Notes: generated from the letters alone by a model not told the origin. A stretch of DNA of 64,000 nucleotides from Salinibacterium sp. ZJ450 (GCF_011751885.2 NZ_CP061771.1:2790001-2854000); one strand, 5' to 3'. Positions 1 to 8,286 are shown, counted from the first letter of the stretch. A program made the numbers and translations.

Positions 1-1469
1 ACGGTGCGCAGGCGCACCAGGGCGTCGTCGACCTCGGCCAGCTCGGCGGCCTTCGCCTTCTCGTTGCGGGAGATGGAACGGATGATGTCGCGGCGCAGGG
101 TGCGCGGGGCGACCGCGAGCCCGGGCAGGCCGACGTCGCCGAAACGTTGCGCGATGCCGCGCAGCGTGGCGCGGCGGGGGCTGACGACCAGCACCCGCTT
201 GTTCTGGCCGATCAGGGCGCCGAGCGCGTTGACGATGGTCTGGGTGCCGCCGGTGCCGGGCAGCGTCTTCACGACCACGGAGTTGCCGGCGGCGATCTCG
301 GCGACCACCTGCTCCTGCTCCGAGTCGGCGTCGAGCAGCAGCACGTCGGTGGAGGGTTCGCGCATGTCGGCGCCGAGCGCCTCGATCTCGCTGTGCCCCT
401 CTTTCACGCTCCACTTCGCGGTGGAGTTGCCGGCGAGGGCGTCTAGCACTGGATGCTCGCAGTTGGCGGCATCCGCGGTCAGTCCAGAGGCGACGTCCGC
501 GAACGACGACACCACCAGACGCGGCTGAACGTTGAACCACTCCAGGTGGCTGGTGAGCCCGCGTAACCGGTCGATCACCGGGTTTGGCTTGAAGGCGCCG
601 TCGTCGTCGGTGAGCCGCACGAAGGCCTCGGCATCCAGCGTGATCTGGAACTGCTCCTTCATGGCCCGGCCGAATTCCGGGTTGAGGAAGGCGTCGCCGC
701 GCAGCTTGACCTCGAAGTCACGTCCGTGGCGGCGGATGGCGAGCGGCCGCAGCAGCACGGGAGCGCGGTACTCGACGCCGTCGTTGGTCCATTCGGCGAT
801 GCCGATGCCCAGGTGGATCGAGTCGATGCCCCGCGCCGTGGAGAGCTCGAGACCCTTCGCGGCGATCAGCCCGGCCGCGCTCTTCGCGGCACGCAGCGCG
901 AGGTCGTCGCGGATCAGGCTCGACAGCGGCGTGGTCTTGCCGGTGATGAACTGGGCGAGGCCGCCGGGATGCGTCACGCTCAACTCGATGCGCGTGCTCG
1001 GGGTGTCGGCGAAGTGCAGCAGCGGCGAGCGTCCGCCGATGGATGCCAGTTCGTCACGCCAGCTGGTGGCCGGCTCGGTCTCGGTGTCAGTCGCTTGAGC
1101 CAGCTTGTCCGCCTCGGTTCGTGGTTCGATCAGACTTGGCCGATCGGCAGTTGCGGCGCCGCGGGGCCGGGTGTTCACGGTGTTCTGCGACAGCCGGGTG
1201 CGGCCGAGCAGAGCGGCGTTCGGGGCCTCGTCGTCGGGCACTCGGTCGGCCGGGTTGGGCGGGGGGCTGTGGCGCAGGGCGCCGGTGGGCGCTTTGATCG
1301 GCACGGCGGTGTTCGGTATGGCGGTGTTCGGCATAGGACTGCTCGGCACCGCTTCGTCGGGGACGGCGCCGTTCGGAACAGCACCGTCTGGCACAGCACC
1401 CTCGGGCGCGCTGCTGTCTTGCACGCTGTCGCCCACGGAGGCCAGCTGCTCTACCGTCTCGTCAGTCAC
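1..1469 (-). CDS. DUF4011-type AAA/helicase-family ATPase, 3' truncated by window edge
   Basis: The reverse strand is open from a GTG at 1469 to the window edge (about 489 codons), so the C-terminal helicase part is missing. Residues 1-135 are low complexity, including imperfect five-residue repeats of the GAVPD/GAVPN/TAVPI type at about 24-60. A DUF4011-like N-domain follows (motif SPLLHFADTP near 149). A P-loop-like segment lies near 402-411 (TLPGTGGTQT). It reads GTGGTQ where SF1 helicases usually have GTGKT, so the usual lysine is replaced by glycine; a lysine sits just upstream. A following segment, NKRVLVVSPRRATL, fits helicase motif Ia. Known relatives are nucleic-acid helicases or nuclease-helicases. 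GTG 1487 is an alternative start. The family call rests on motif memory and is moderately secure; coding on this strand is clear. Confidence 0.7.
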   Translation of the reverse strand, partial: MTDETVEQLASVGDSVQDSSAPEGAVPDGAVPNGAVPDEAVPSSPMPNTAIPNTAVPIKAPTGALRHSPPPNPADRVPDDEAPNAALLGRTRLSQNTVNTRPRGAATADRPSLIEPRTEADKLAQATDTETEPATSWRDELASIGGRSPLLHFADTPSTRIELSVTHPGGLAQFITGKTTPLSSLIRDDLALRAAKSAAGLIAAKGLELSTARGIDSIHLGIGIAEWTNDGVEYRAPVLLRPLAIRRHGRDFEVKLRGDAFLNPEFGRAMKEQFQITLDAEAFVRLTDDDGAFKPNPVIDRLRGLTSHLEWFNVQPRLVVSSFADVASGLTADAANCEHPVLDALAGNSTAKWSVKEGHSEIEALGADMREPSTDVLLLDADSEQEQVVAEIAAGNSVVVKTLPGTGGTQTIVNALGALIGQNKRVLVVSPRRATLRGIAQRFGDVGLPGLAVAPRTLRRDIIRSISRNEKAKAAELAEVDDALVRLRT

Positions 1470-1637
1470 TCTTTCGGCACGCCACACGCAGGCAACCTTA
1501 AGCCGTATTAGCCCCGAAACCGCGCAGATACGCGGGGTTTCGGTCGACTGGTGAACTTCGCGGGAATTGTTTGCGGCATCCATCAGTTGAGCCGTTAGTA
1601 ATTCTCGACTTTCTTTCAGAATCAAAGGAAACCCGAT

Positions 1638-2009
1638 ATGGAAATTGCTCTCTGGATCGTTGCGGGCATCGCCGCCCTCCTCTTCCTCGCAGCCGGCGCA
1701 ATGAAGGCGCTGCAGCCGAAGGAAAAGCTCGCCACCTCGATGGGGTGGGTCAACGACTTCAGCGCCTCGCAGGTGAAGCTCATCGGCATGGCCGAGGTGC
1801 TGGGCGCGGTGGCTCTGGTGCTGCCTCCGATCGTCGGCATCGCGCCGATCCTGGTGCCGATCTCGGCGACCGCGGTCGCCGTGCTGATGGTCGGCGCGAT
1901 CGTGGTGCACGCACGCCGCAGCGAGAAGCAGGTCATCCCGGTGAACGTGGTGTTGCTGCTGCTCGCGCTGTTCGTGGCGGTGGGACGATTCTTCGTCGAG
2001 CCGTTCTAA
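1638..2009 (+). CDS. DoxX-like family membrane protein
   Basis: A 123-residue protein with four predicted membrane segments: about 2-20, 47-67, 70-90 and 100-118. It has the DoxX-like layout, including AGAMKALQPKEKL after helix 1 and GMAEVLGAVALVLPP in helix 2. The ATG is preceded by AAAGGA about 8 nt upstream, which fixes the start. DoxX relatives are small integral membrane proteins linked to redox or thiol stress in some actinobacteria; the specific role here is unknown. It is divergent from the helicase gene, and the 168-bp gap between them must hold both promoters. The palindromic repeat pair follows downstream. Confidence 0.8.
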   Translation: MEIALWIVAGIAALLFLAAGAMKALQPKEKLATSMGWVNDFSASQVKLIGMAEVLGAVALVLPPIVGIAPILVPISATAVAVLMVGAIVVHARRSEKQVIPVNVVLLLLALFVAVGRFFVEPF

Positions 2010-2083
2010 GCGATTCGGCGACCGCAGGTGCCGCGGGGCGACGCACAGCTGCGTCTGCCCCGCGGCCAGCGCCGCTCGGCGCA

Positions 2084-2152
2084 CCCTGACGTGAGGTCTG
2101 GCAATCGGTCGTTCCCTGGTCGCAGGAACCACCAAACGCCAGACCTCAGGAT
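2084..2152. repeat. Nested palindromic repeat, copy 1 (69 bp)
   Basis: First of three near-identical 69-bp units. The outer arms TGAGGTCTGGC and GCCAGACCTCA are perfect complements. An inner stem TTCCCTG/CAGGAA closes with one bulged base. It differs from the copy at 6232 at only three positions, all near the inner loop. The family is probably a REP-like or terminator-like mobile palindrome. It sits in the 366-bp gap (2010-2375) between the DoxX-like gene and the next gene, where I see no gene. Confidence 0.9.
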
Positions 2153-2188
2153 CGGGGTGGAGACCAGCCGCGCATGCTCGTCCCCATC

Positions 2189-2257
2189 CCCTGACGTGAG
2201 GTCTGGCAATTGGTCCTTCCCGAGTCGCGGGAACCACCAAACGCCAGACCTCACGAT
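2189..2257. repeat. Nested palindromic repeat, copy 2 (69 bp)
   Basis: Second unit, direct orientation, 105 bp start-to-start from copy 1. The outer stem is extended here to 13 perfect pairs (CGTGAGGTCTGGC with its complement). The inner stem is TTCCCG/CGGGAA. It is followed by a string (ATTTCGACACGCTCG) of a kind I associate with intergenic repeats in Microbacteriaceae. Confidence 0.9.
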
Positions 2258-2375
2258 TTCGACACGCTCGATTGGCCAGCAACGGGCGCTGGCCGCGGGG
2301 GGACGCAGTGATGCGTCTGCCTCGCGGCGTTTTGTTTGCCCTCGCTCGGCTCGGCCGTGGCAATAGGCTGCGAGC

Positions 2376-2900
2376 GTGGACTTCAACGTGGACGCCGAGA
2401 CCGTCGCCGACGAGATCGCCGCCGACGAGGCCCAGACCGTGTGGAAACCCAGCCCGGTGGTGCAGTTGTTCCTGCAAGCGGTCGGGGTCGGCGCTGTGCT
2501 GGGCGCGCTGGTCCCCGTCGTTCCGCTCGCGCTGCAGTCAGTGCAGCTGTTACTCAGCGAGGCGGATGCCGCGGTCTGGAGCCCCGGCCTCTTCTTTGCG
2601 CTCTACGCCGCCATGATCGGCGCGATGGTCGGCGCCGCGGTGGGTCTGGGGGCTGCCGTGGCCGCGTTCGCCGCGATCAGGTTCGGTGACCGGGATCGCG
2701 ACTGGTCGATTGGACGGCAGGCACTGGTCGGCGGCGTGGCTGCGTTCGGCCTGTGCGCGCTCGTCACGGCTGCGGCGACGTTCACGGTTACGCTCTCGTA
2801 CGGTTCTTTCCTGAGCCCGCTGCCGCTGATCGTCGGGGCCGTGGCCGGGGGCATCGCGGCGGCGCTGATTGCGCGGACGCTACGCCGGATCGAGCACTGA
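2376..2900 (+). CDS. Predicted four-helix membrane protein
   Basis: A 174-residue protein of no family I recognise. An acidic N-terminus of about 25 residues is followed by four hydrophobic segments: about 30-52, 68-95, 112-135 and 142-162. The start is a GTG with no convincing Shine-Dalgarno sequence, so leaderless translation is possible. The stop codon lies inside a threefold 11-bp tandem repeat. The gene converges on the histidine phosphatase. Location in the cytoplasmic membrane is inferred from hydrophobicity only. Confidence 0.65.
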   Translation: MDFNVDAETVADEIAADEAQTVWKPSPVVQLFLQAVGVGAVLGALVPVVPLALQSVQLLLSEADAAVWSPGLFFALYAAMIGAMVGAAVGLGAAVAAFAAIRFGDRDRDWSIGRQALVGGVAAFGLCALVTAAATFTVTLSYGSFLSPLPLIVGAVAGGIAAALIARTLRRIEH

Positions 2901-2926
2901 GCCGGCACTGAGCCGGCACTGAGCTG
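2894..2926. repeat. Three tandem 11-bp repeats spanning a stop codon
   Basis: The unit GCACTGAGCCG occurs twice exactly and a third time with one change (GCACTGAGCTG). The first unit contains the TGA stop of the preceding membrane protein. This is typical slipped-strand duplication. Confidence 0.9.
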
Positions 2927-2963
2927 GCGGCCGCCCCTCGCCGCACAGCGAGTCAGCGCTAAC

Positions 2964-3623
2964 TTAGGACGGCTCGCCGCCCGGGCCGGTGGCGCTGGTC
3001 GGTTCATCGACGGTGGGGCCGCCGATCGCTACGCCGTTCCAGGTGTGGGCGATCCAACCGGCATCCGGATCTCCCTCGACCACCACGATGCCGGTGTTGT
3101 GCAGACTGTGGCGGGCGGCGAACTCCACGTCGATGTTCTCGGCGCGCGCCGCGGTCCAGGTGCGGATGATCTGCCCGTGCGCCACGAACGCCACCGTCTC
3201 CTGCCCCAGCTCGACCGCCTCGTGCACGACCTGATCGAAGCGCCCGAGCACCTCGACGCCGTTCTCGCCACCCGGCATCCGCAGGTCGAGCTCTCCGTCC
3301 GACCAGCCGAATGACACCCGGTGGTAGATGTTCACCGACTCCCAGTCGGTATTCATTTCGAGGTCTCCGGCGCTGATCTCACGCAGCCCCTCGCGCACGA
3401 CGACGCCCAGTCGGCGTGCGGCGGCCAGCGGCGCGGCGGTGAGCTGGGCGCGACGTTGCACCGACGCGAAGATGGCGCCGATGTTCTCGTCAGCGAGCGC
3501 ATCCGGAACCGCGGCGGCCTGCTGGTTGCCAAGTTCGGTGAGTCCGGGGCCGGGCACGAGAGTGTCGAGTGCGCCGAGGACGTTAGACGGGGTTTGACCG
3601 TGACGGATTAGCAGGAGTCGCAT
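2964..3623 (-). CDS. Histidine phosphatase family protein (phosphoglycerate-mutase-like)
   Basis: A 219-residue cytoplasmic protein. The N-terminal catalytic motif LLIRHGQTPSN (residues 4-14) carries the phospho-accepting histidine. EISAGDLEMN near 85 supplies the acidic residue and FVAHGQI near 145-151 the second catalytic histidine. The length suits the family. The substrate cannot be read from sequence; relatives act on sugar phosphates, alpha-ribazole phosphate or nucleotides. It lies upstream of and on the same strand as the F420-reductase-like gene to its left of the pair boundary at 3683, with a 59-bp gap. Confidence 0.85.
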   Translation of the reverse strand: MRLLLIRHGQTPSNVLGALDTLVPGPGLTELGNQQAAAVPDALADENIGAIFASVQRRAQLTAAPLAAARRLGVVVREGLREISAGDLEMNTDWESVNIYHRVSFGWSDGELDLRMPGGENGVEVLGRFDQVVHEAVELGQETVAFVAHGQIIRTWTAARAENIDVEFAARHSLHNTGIVVVEGDPDAGWIAHTWNGVAIGGPTVDEPTSATGPGGEPS

Positions 3624-3682
3624 GGAACCTCTCGAGTGGTGCGGGCGTTGCGCCGTCGCTCCAGTGTAGGTCGGCCGGGCGA

Positions 3683-4372
3683 CTACTCGGCGGCGGTCAG
3701 ACCGGCGGTCGCGGCGGTCGTGGCGGTCGTCGCCTCGTCCAGAATGCTGCGGATGTCGGCGGCGCTGTGCCGTCCGCTGAAGATCGGGGTGCCCGGTTGG
3801 AAGTGCTCGCCCATGAGCAGGCTTCCGGCATCCACCACGTCGTAGCCGAGGCTGTCGATGAACCGGGCGACGACCTGTTTGGCCTCGTCATCGTCCCCGG
3901 CGATGCCGAGGGCACGGCGGCCGGGGGTGCCGGCCGGCTGGTCATCGGATTCGAGCTCGTGGTAGCCGATGTGGCCGAGGGTCTTCACGATGCGCGAGGT
4001 TGGCAGGAACTCCTGCACCAGCTCGCTGCTGGAGCGACCCTCGAACTCCTCGATCACGCCGTCGATGGGCGCCCAGTAGTTCATGGAATCGATCACGATC
4101 TTGCCCGCCAGCGCCTCGACCGGGAGGGTGCGGTACTTGTGCAGCGGAACGGCCAGCACCACGAGGTCGGCGGCGGACGCGGCATCCGCAGCGGTCACCG
4201 GCTCGGCACCGGGGATGACGATCTCGGTGAGCAGGCTGATGTGCTCCGGGTCGCGGGAACCGCTGACCTTCACCTGGTAGCCGGCCTTGAGCGCCTGTCG
4301 GGCAACTGCGCTGCCCACCCGGCCGACCCCGAGCACGCCGATCGTTGCGTCTGACTTGCCACTCAGCGGCAT
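3683..4372 (-). CDS. NADPH-dependent F420 reductase-like oxidoreductase
   Basis: A 229-residue protein with an N-terminal Rossmann fold (GVLGVGRVGSAVARQAL, about 12-28) followed by SGSRDPEH, a basic pocket expected for NADPH. The segment KIVIDSMNYWAP (about 110-121) is characteristic of the F420-dependent NADP reductase (Fno/NpdG) group of IMP-dehydrogenase-like Rossmann proteins. Such enzymes move hydride between NADPH and coenzyme F420, which actinomycetes make. Many members are only generic NAD-binding proteins, so the substrate is uncertain. It is divergent from the DGPF/sigma-factor pair. Confidence 0.75.
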   Translation of the reverse strand: MPLSGKSDATIGVLGVGRVGSAVARQALKAGYQVKVSGSRDPEHISLLTEIVIPGAEPVTAADAASAADLVVLAVPLHKYRTLPVEALAGKIVIDSMNYWAPIDGVIEEFEGRSSSELVQEFLPTSRIVKTLGHIGYHELESDDQPAGTPGRRALGIAGDDDEAKQVVARFIDSLGYDVVDAGSLLMGEHFQPGTPIFSGRHSAADIRSILDEATTATTAATAGLTAAE

Positions 4373-4553
4373 CCGTCGTTCCCTTCGTCCATCGGTTGGT
4401 CGAGACCATTGGTTGTCACATCAACCACACCGTATAACGCGGATGCGCACCAGATTATGCCCGGCTGTCGATTGGGCGGCCGCCCGATCGTCATAGGGGT
4501 ATGTCGGTCAGCGAGGCCGACGATTACGGTAACAACCGAGGGAAGGAAGTCCC

Positions 4554-4934
4554 ATGCGTTACACACTGCTGATGCATTATCCCGAGATGACCGAAGCCGA
4601 ACTTGGCGCCGAGGCCATGGCCGAGGGCAAGAAGGCGTTCGACATCTACGCCAAGGACCTGCACAACTCCGGCGTGCTGCTGTCGGCCGACGTGTTGCAG
4701 CCGTCGTCCACGACGACCACGGTCAGCTCTCGTGAAGGCACCCTGAAGGTGCAGGATGGCCCGTTCGCCGACAGCAAGGAGCAGCTCGGTGGCACCTTCG
4801 TGATCGACGTGCCCGATCTGGATGCCGCGCTGTCCTGGGCGGAGAAGTGCCCGGCCGCCGAGTACGGGGTCATCGAGGTGCGTCCGTCGGCGATCGTGTT
4901 CCACGACGGGCAGTGGGAGGGTCAGCACGACTGA
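4554..4934 (+). CDS. YciI/DGPF-domain protein, ECF42 sigma-factor partner
   Basis: A 126-residue protein of the YciI-like (DGPF) fold. It starts MRYTLLMHYPE and carries the diagnostic motif VQDGPFADSKEQLGG at about 66-80. AAGGAAG before the ATG is a good ribosome site. In actinobacteria DGPF proteins are the conserved neighbours of ECF42 sigma factors. Here the coding region overlaps the probable start of the sigma gene, so the two are translationally coupled. The molecular activity is unknown; roles in stress or antibiotic tolerance have been proposed for ECF42 systems elsewhere. Confidence 0.85.
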   Translation: MRYTLLMHYPEMTEAELGAEAMAEGKKAFDIYAKDLHNSGVLLSADVLQPSSTTTTVSSREGTLKVQDGPFADSKEQLGGTFVIDVPDLDAALSWAEKCPAAEYGVIEVRPSAIVFHDGQWEGQHD

Positions 4935-6237
4935 CCGCAACCGGGGCGCCGCCGCATCCGAGTCGACCGCGCGGGCGCGGGCCGAGCTGGTGGCCCGCGC
5001 CTCGTACGGCCGGTTGCTGGCCGTGCTCGCGGCGCCGACCGGCGACATCCCCGCCGCCGAAGACGCCCTCGCCGACGCGTTCGCGCAGGCGCTCACCACC
5101 TGGCCGCACGCCGGAGTTCCCGAGAATCCCGAGGGCTGGCTGCTCACCGTGGCCCGCAACCGGCAACGCGACAGCTACAAGTCGGCGGCGAACCGCACGT
5201 CCGTGGCGCTCGACCGGGTGGAGGGTCGCATGGCCGGGATGGCGGGCCTCGACGGGACGCACGGACTGGAGGGCGGTATGAACGGCCTGATCGAGACGCT
5301 GGATCTCGACGCCATCCCCGACAAACGGCTGGCGCTGCTGTTCGTCTGCGCGCACCCCGCGATCGACCCCGGCGCGCGCACTCCCCTGATGCTGCAAACG
5401 GTGCTCGGATTCGAGGCCAAGGAGATCGCCGAGGCGTTCGCGGTGCCGACCGCGACCATGGCGCAGCGACTCGTGCGGGCGAAGCAGCGCATCCGCGTCG
5501 CCCGTATCCCGTTCGAGGTGCCGGAGCGGGTGCAGATGCCCGCCCGTTTGCCCGCCGTGCTCGAGGCGATCTACGGCGCATACGCGATCGATTGGTTCCT
5601 GATTTCGGGCGTCACGCTGCACGAGTCGATGTCGGCCGAGGCGCTGTACCTGGCGGCAACCCTCGCCGACCTGCTCGAGGACGAACCGGAGGCCCTCGGC
5701 CTCGCCGCGCTGATCGCCCTGTCGCTGTCCCGGGCGGACGCGCGCCACATCGATGGCCGCTTCGTCCCGCTCGACGAGCAGAACACCACGCTGTGGGATA
5801 CCGCGCTGATCCGCCGCGGTGAGGCCTGGCTGCGCCGTGCCGCGACGCTCGGGCGCAGCGGCCGGTTCCAGCTGGAGGCGGCGATCCAGTCGGCGCACTG
5901 CGCGCGGGCGAGTTCCGGCGAGACCGACTGGCGGGCGCTGCGCGCGTTGTACGAGGCACTGATCCGGGTGGCTCCGACGCTCGGGGCATCCGTCTCCCTG
6001 GCCGGCGTGATCGGCCGACTGGATGGGCCAGCCGCCGGGTTGGCCGCGCTGGATGCGATTCCGGATGCCGCAATCCTGCGTTTCCAGCCGGCGTGGGCGA
6101 CCCGCGCCCACCTGCTCGCCGAGGCCAGCCGCGTCGGCGAGGCCGCGGCCGCCTACGAGAAGGCGATCTCGCTGACCACCGACCCCGCCGTGCGCGCCTA
6201 CCTGACCGCAAAGGCAGCGCGGCTCGGCACCCCCTGA
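4927..6237 (+). CDS. ECF42-type RNA polymerase sigma factor with C-terminal helical extension
   Basis: About 436 residues. Sigma-2 is near the N-terminus (AAEDALADAFAQALTTWP, then GWLLTVARNRQRD). A sigma-4 helix-turn-helix follows (GFEAKEIAEAFAVPTATMAQRLVRAKQRIR). The last roughly 220 residues form the long helical DUF6596/TPR-like extension typical of ECF42 factors, which is needed for activity in studied members. The start is odd. No ATG, GTG or TTG lies where expected. A strong GGGAGG at 4915-4920 sits six bases before ACG at 4927, which overlaps the DGPF stop. ATG 4822 (in-frame but deep in the DGPF gene) and GTG 4990 are alternatives. The TGA stop lies within a palindromic repeat. Confidence 0.8.
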   Translation, partial: TTDRNRGAAASESTARARAELVARASYGRLLAVLAAPTGDIPAAEDALADAFAQALTTWPHAGVPENPEGWLLTVARNRQRDSYKSAANRTSVALDRVEGRMAGMAGLDGTHGLEGGMNGLIETLDLDAIPDKRLALLFVCAHPAIDPGARTPLMLQTVLGFEAKEIAEAFAVPTATMAQRLVRAKQRIRVARIPFEVPERVQMPARLPAVLEAIYGAYAIDWFLISGVTLHESMSAEALYLAATLADLLEDEPEALGLAALIALSLSRADARHIDGRFVPLDEQNTTLWDTALIRRGEAWLRRAATLGRSGRFQLEAAIQSAHCARASSGETDWRALRALYEALIRVAPTLGASVSLAGVIGRLDGPAAGLAALDAIPDAAILRFQPAWATRAHLLAEASRVGEAAAAYEKAISLTTDPAVRAYLTAKAARLGTP

Positions 6238-6300
6238 CGTGAGGTCTGGCAATCGGTCGTTCCCAAGTCGCGGGAACCACCAAACGCCAGACCTCAGGAT
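6232..6300. repeat. Nested palindromic repeat, copy 3 (69 bp)
   Basis: Third copy of the family found at 2084 and 2189, in the same orientation. The inner stem is GTTCCC/GGGAAC, perfect over six pairs. Its left end supplies the TGA stop of the sigma-factor gene, so a mobile or recombined palindrome has come to define that 3' end. Confidence 0.9.
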
Positions 6301-6446
6301 CTCGGCACGCTCGCTCGACGGGTGAGGAGCTCGACCGACGGGTGCTGGCCCGCTCGCACGGCCGCTCGGTGAACATGGCGTGAATCCTGTCTGCCACGGA
6401 TGCCGCGACCCTGCCGTTGCCCGGGCACACTGCCTAAAGTGGCCCG

Positions 6447-7151
6447 GTGACCACCCCGCTCCACCGACTTCTCCGTGCTGCCGACCTGCTCGGCACGCCC
6501 GACCAACCCGCCGCCGGCGACCCCGCCGACACGTTCGACCGACTCCCCTGGCTCGGCGTGCAACTGGACCGCGACCGCGCCCACGGACTGTTCGACAGCT
6601 GGGCCGAGTCCACCGTGATCGACGACAACACCCAGCAGCCGGTGCTCGGTGAGGGCATCGTGACCGCGCTGGCACAGCGCGCCGGGCTGCCCGCCCGCTA
6701 CCCGGTGGCCAACGCCGGGCTGCTGCACGTCTACGGTTACCTGCTCTCGACCTCCGCCACCCCGCACGGTTTCAAGCGCGACCGCTGGCTCGACGGCACC
6801 CTCGCCACCGCGCTCGGGCTCGACGCCGACGCGTTCCTGCCCTGGCGGCTCGACAACGGCACCCTGCTGGAACGGGTGACGCGCATGGTGCTGCCGATCG
6901 CCCGCGGCGCGGTGAACGCCGGGGTCGTGTACGAGCGGGACGACCGAATTGCCGACGACACGACCGCGCACACCACGCTGTGGCGGTCGCGTCGGGCGGG
7001 GCAGGCAGGGCCGGCGGCGTTGGTGTACGCGTTGGATGGGCCCAGCGGCATCCGTCTGGTCACCGCCTTCCCGGTGTCCGGCGCCATTGATGAGTTCGTG
7101 GCTGCGCTCGATGCCGAGCCGCCCCGGCTGCGCTACAACGCGGTCGTCTGA
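6447..7151 (+). CDS. Conserved-looking protein of unknown function
   Basis: A 234-residue soluble protein starting at GTG with AAAGTGG upstream. I do not recognise the family. Visible features are WLGVQLDRDRAHGLFDSWAES near 35-55, VANAGLLHVYGYLLST near 88-103 and a run of alternating polar and hydrophobic residues suggesting an alpha/beta fold. No signal peptide, membrane segment or metal-binding cluster is apparent. Codon use and base composition match the neighbours, so it is a resident gene. It stands alone between a palindromic repeat and the NYN gene. Confidence 0.6.
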   Translation: MTTPLHRLLRAADLLGTPDQPAAGDPADTFDRLPWLGVQLDRDRAHGLFDSWAESTVIDDNTQQPVLGEGIVTALAQRAGLPARYPVANAGLLHVYGYLLSTSATPHGFKRDRWLDGTLATALGLDADAFLPWRLDNGTLLERVTRMVLPIARGAVNAGVVYERDDRIADDTTAHTTLWRSRRAGQAGPAALVYALDGPSGIRLVTAFPVSGAIDEFVAALDAEPPRLRYNAVV

Positions 7152-7221
7152 GCGGTGGTCGAGGCACGACCTGAACGCTTCTCTGTTGGTCATCGGCCCG
7201 GAGACGCGTCAGACTGGCCTC

Positions 7222-8286
7222 ATGACTGAACCCGTCGACGCTCGAGTGGCCGTATACATCGACTTCGACAACATCGTGATTTCCCGGTACGACCAAGTGA
7301 ACGGGCGCGGGCATTTTCACCGCGACAAGGTGCGCAGCTTCGCCCCCGAAGGCGACCGCCGCCCCAAAGCCGACCGGTCAGAGGAAGCCACCAAGGTCGA
7401 GCAGGCAACCGTCGACATCAGCGCGGTGCTTGACTACGCGTCATCCTTCGGTTCGATCGTGATCAGCCGCGCCTATGCCGACTGGTCGGTTCCGGTGAAC
7501 TCCAGCTACCGGCGGCAGTTGATGGACCGCGCCGTCGACCTGGTGCAGCTGTTCCCGGCGGTCGCGTCGATGAAGAACGGCGCCGACATCCGACTGTCCA
7601 TCGATGTGGTGGAAGACCTGTTCCGCCTGGATGACCTCACCCACGTGGTGATCGTCGCCGGCGACTCCGACTACATCCCGCTCGCCCAGCGCGCCAAGCG
7701 GCTCGGCCGCTACGTGGTCGGCATCGGCGTTGCCGGGTCCACCAGCAAGCACCTCGCCGCCGCCTGCGACGAGTTCGCCGACTACGACGCCCTGCTCACC
7801 ATGGAAGAGGAGGAGCCGCGCGTTATCGAGGCGGCCGTTGTGGCCGCGGCCGAGGAGGTCGTTGAGGCCGCCGCCGCGAAGACTCCGGACAAGACTGCAG
7901 AGAAGGCGTCCGCCAGAAAGCGCGGACCGAAGAGGACGGATGCCGCGACGCCCGACGAATCGCCGGCGGCCGAGCCCGAACCCGAGTCCGCCTCCAGCGT
8001 GGAGCCGCCGACCAGCCGTCGCGCACAGCAGGCCGCACAGCAGGCGGCATCCAACCTGCTGGTGCGGGCGCTGCGCCTCGGCCACGCCAAGGACGACCAG
8101 GAGTGGCTAGGCAGCTCGAACGTGAAGAACCAGATGCTGCGCATGGACCCGTCGTTCCAGGAGTCCGCGCTCGGCTACAAGAGCTTCACCGACTTCGTGC
8201 AGTCGCGCGGCAACCTCGTGGAGCTGCAGGAAGACGGGCAGGTGCGTCGACTGCGGCTGCGGCCGAGCTCGCCGTTCGTCGCGTAA
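7222..8286 (+). CDS. NYN-domain (PIN-like RNase) protein with C-terminal OST-HTH/LOTUS-like region
   Basis: A 354-residue protein. The N-terminal NYN domain has the expected acidic residues: VAVYIDFDNIVIS (8-20), the internal GADIRLSIDVVEDL and VVIVAGDSDYIPLAQRAKRLG (about 138-158). An Ala/Glu/Pro-rich linker spans about 200-265. The C-terminal 80 residues (SFTDFVQSRGNLVELQEDG) resemble an OST-HTH/LOTUS winged helix, an RNA-binding module commonly joined to NYN domains. The likely role is a cytoplasmic metal-dependent RNase or RNA-binding protein. ATG 7222 begins exactly at the domain; longer in-frame extension upstream looks non-coding. Confidence 0.85.
   Translation: MTEPVDARVAVYIDFDNIVISRYDQVNGRGHFHRDKVRSFAPEGDRRPKADRSEEATKVEQATVDISAVLDYASSFGSIVISRAYADWSVPVNSSYRRQLMDRAVDLVQLFPAVASMKNGADIRLSIDVVEDLFRLDDLTHVVIVAGDSDYIPLAQRAKRLGRYVVGIGVAGSTSKHLAAACDEFADYDALLTMEEEEPRVIEAAVVAAAEEVVEAAAAKTPDKTAEKASARKRGPKRTDAATPDESPAAEPEPESASSVEPPTSRRAQQAAQQAASNLLVRALRLGHAKDDQEWLGSSNVKNQMLRMDPSFQESALGYKSFTDFVQSRGNLVELQEDGQVRRLRLRPSSPFVA

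Noticed and set aside
2084-2257. Two direct repeats 105 bp apart as a CRISPR start
   Set aside because: Only two units here and a third 4 kb away; units are 69 bp, with internal palindromes, no regular spacers and no cas genes.
4870-6675. A 600-codon open frame on the - strand
   Set aside because: It overlaps the sigma gene, a repeat and the next gene in antisense; composition is Arg/Gly-rich with no domain.
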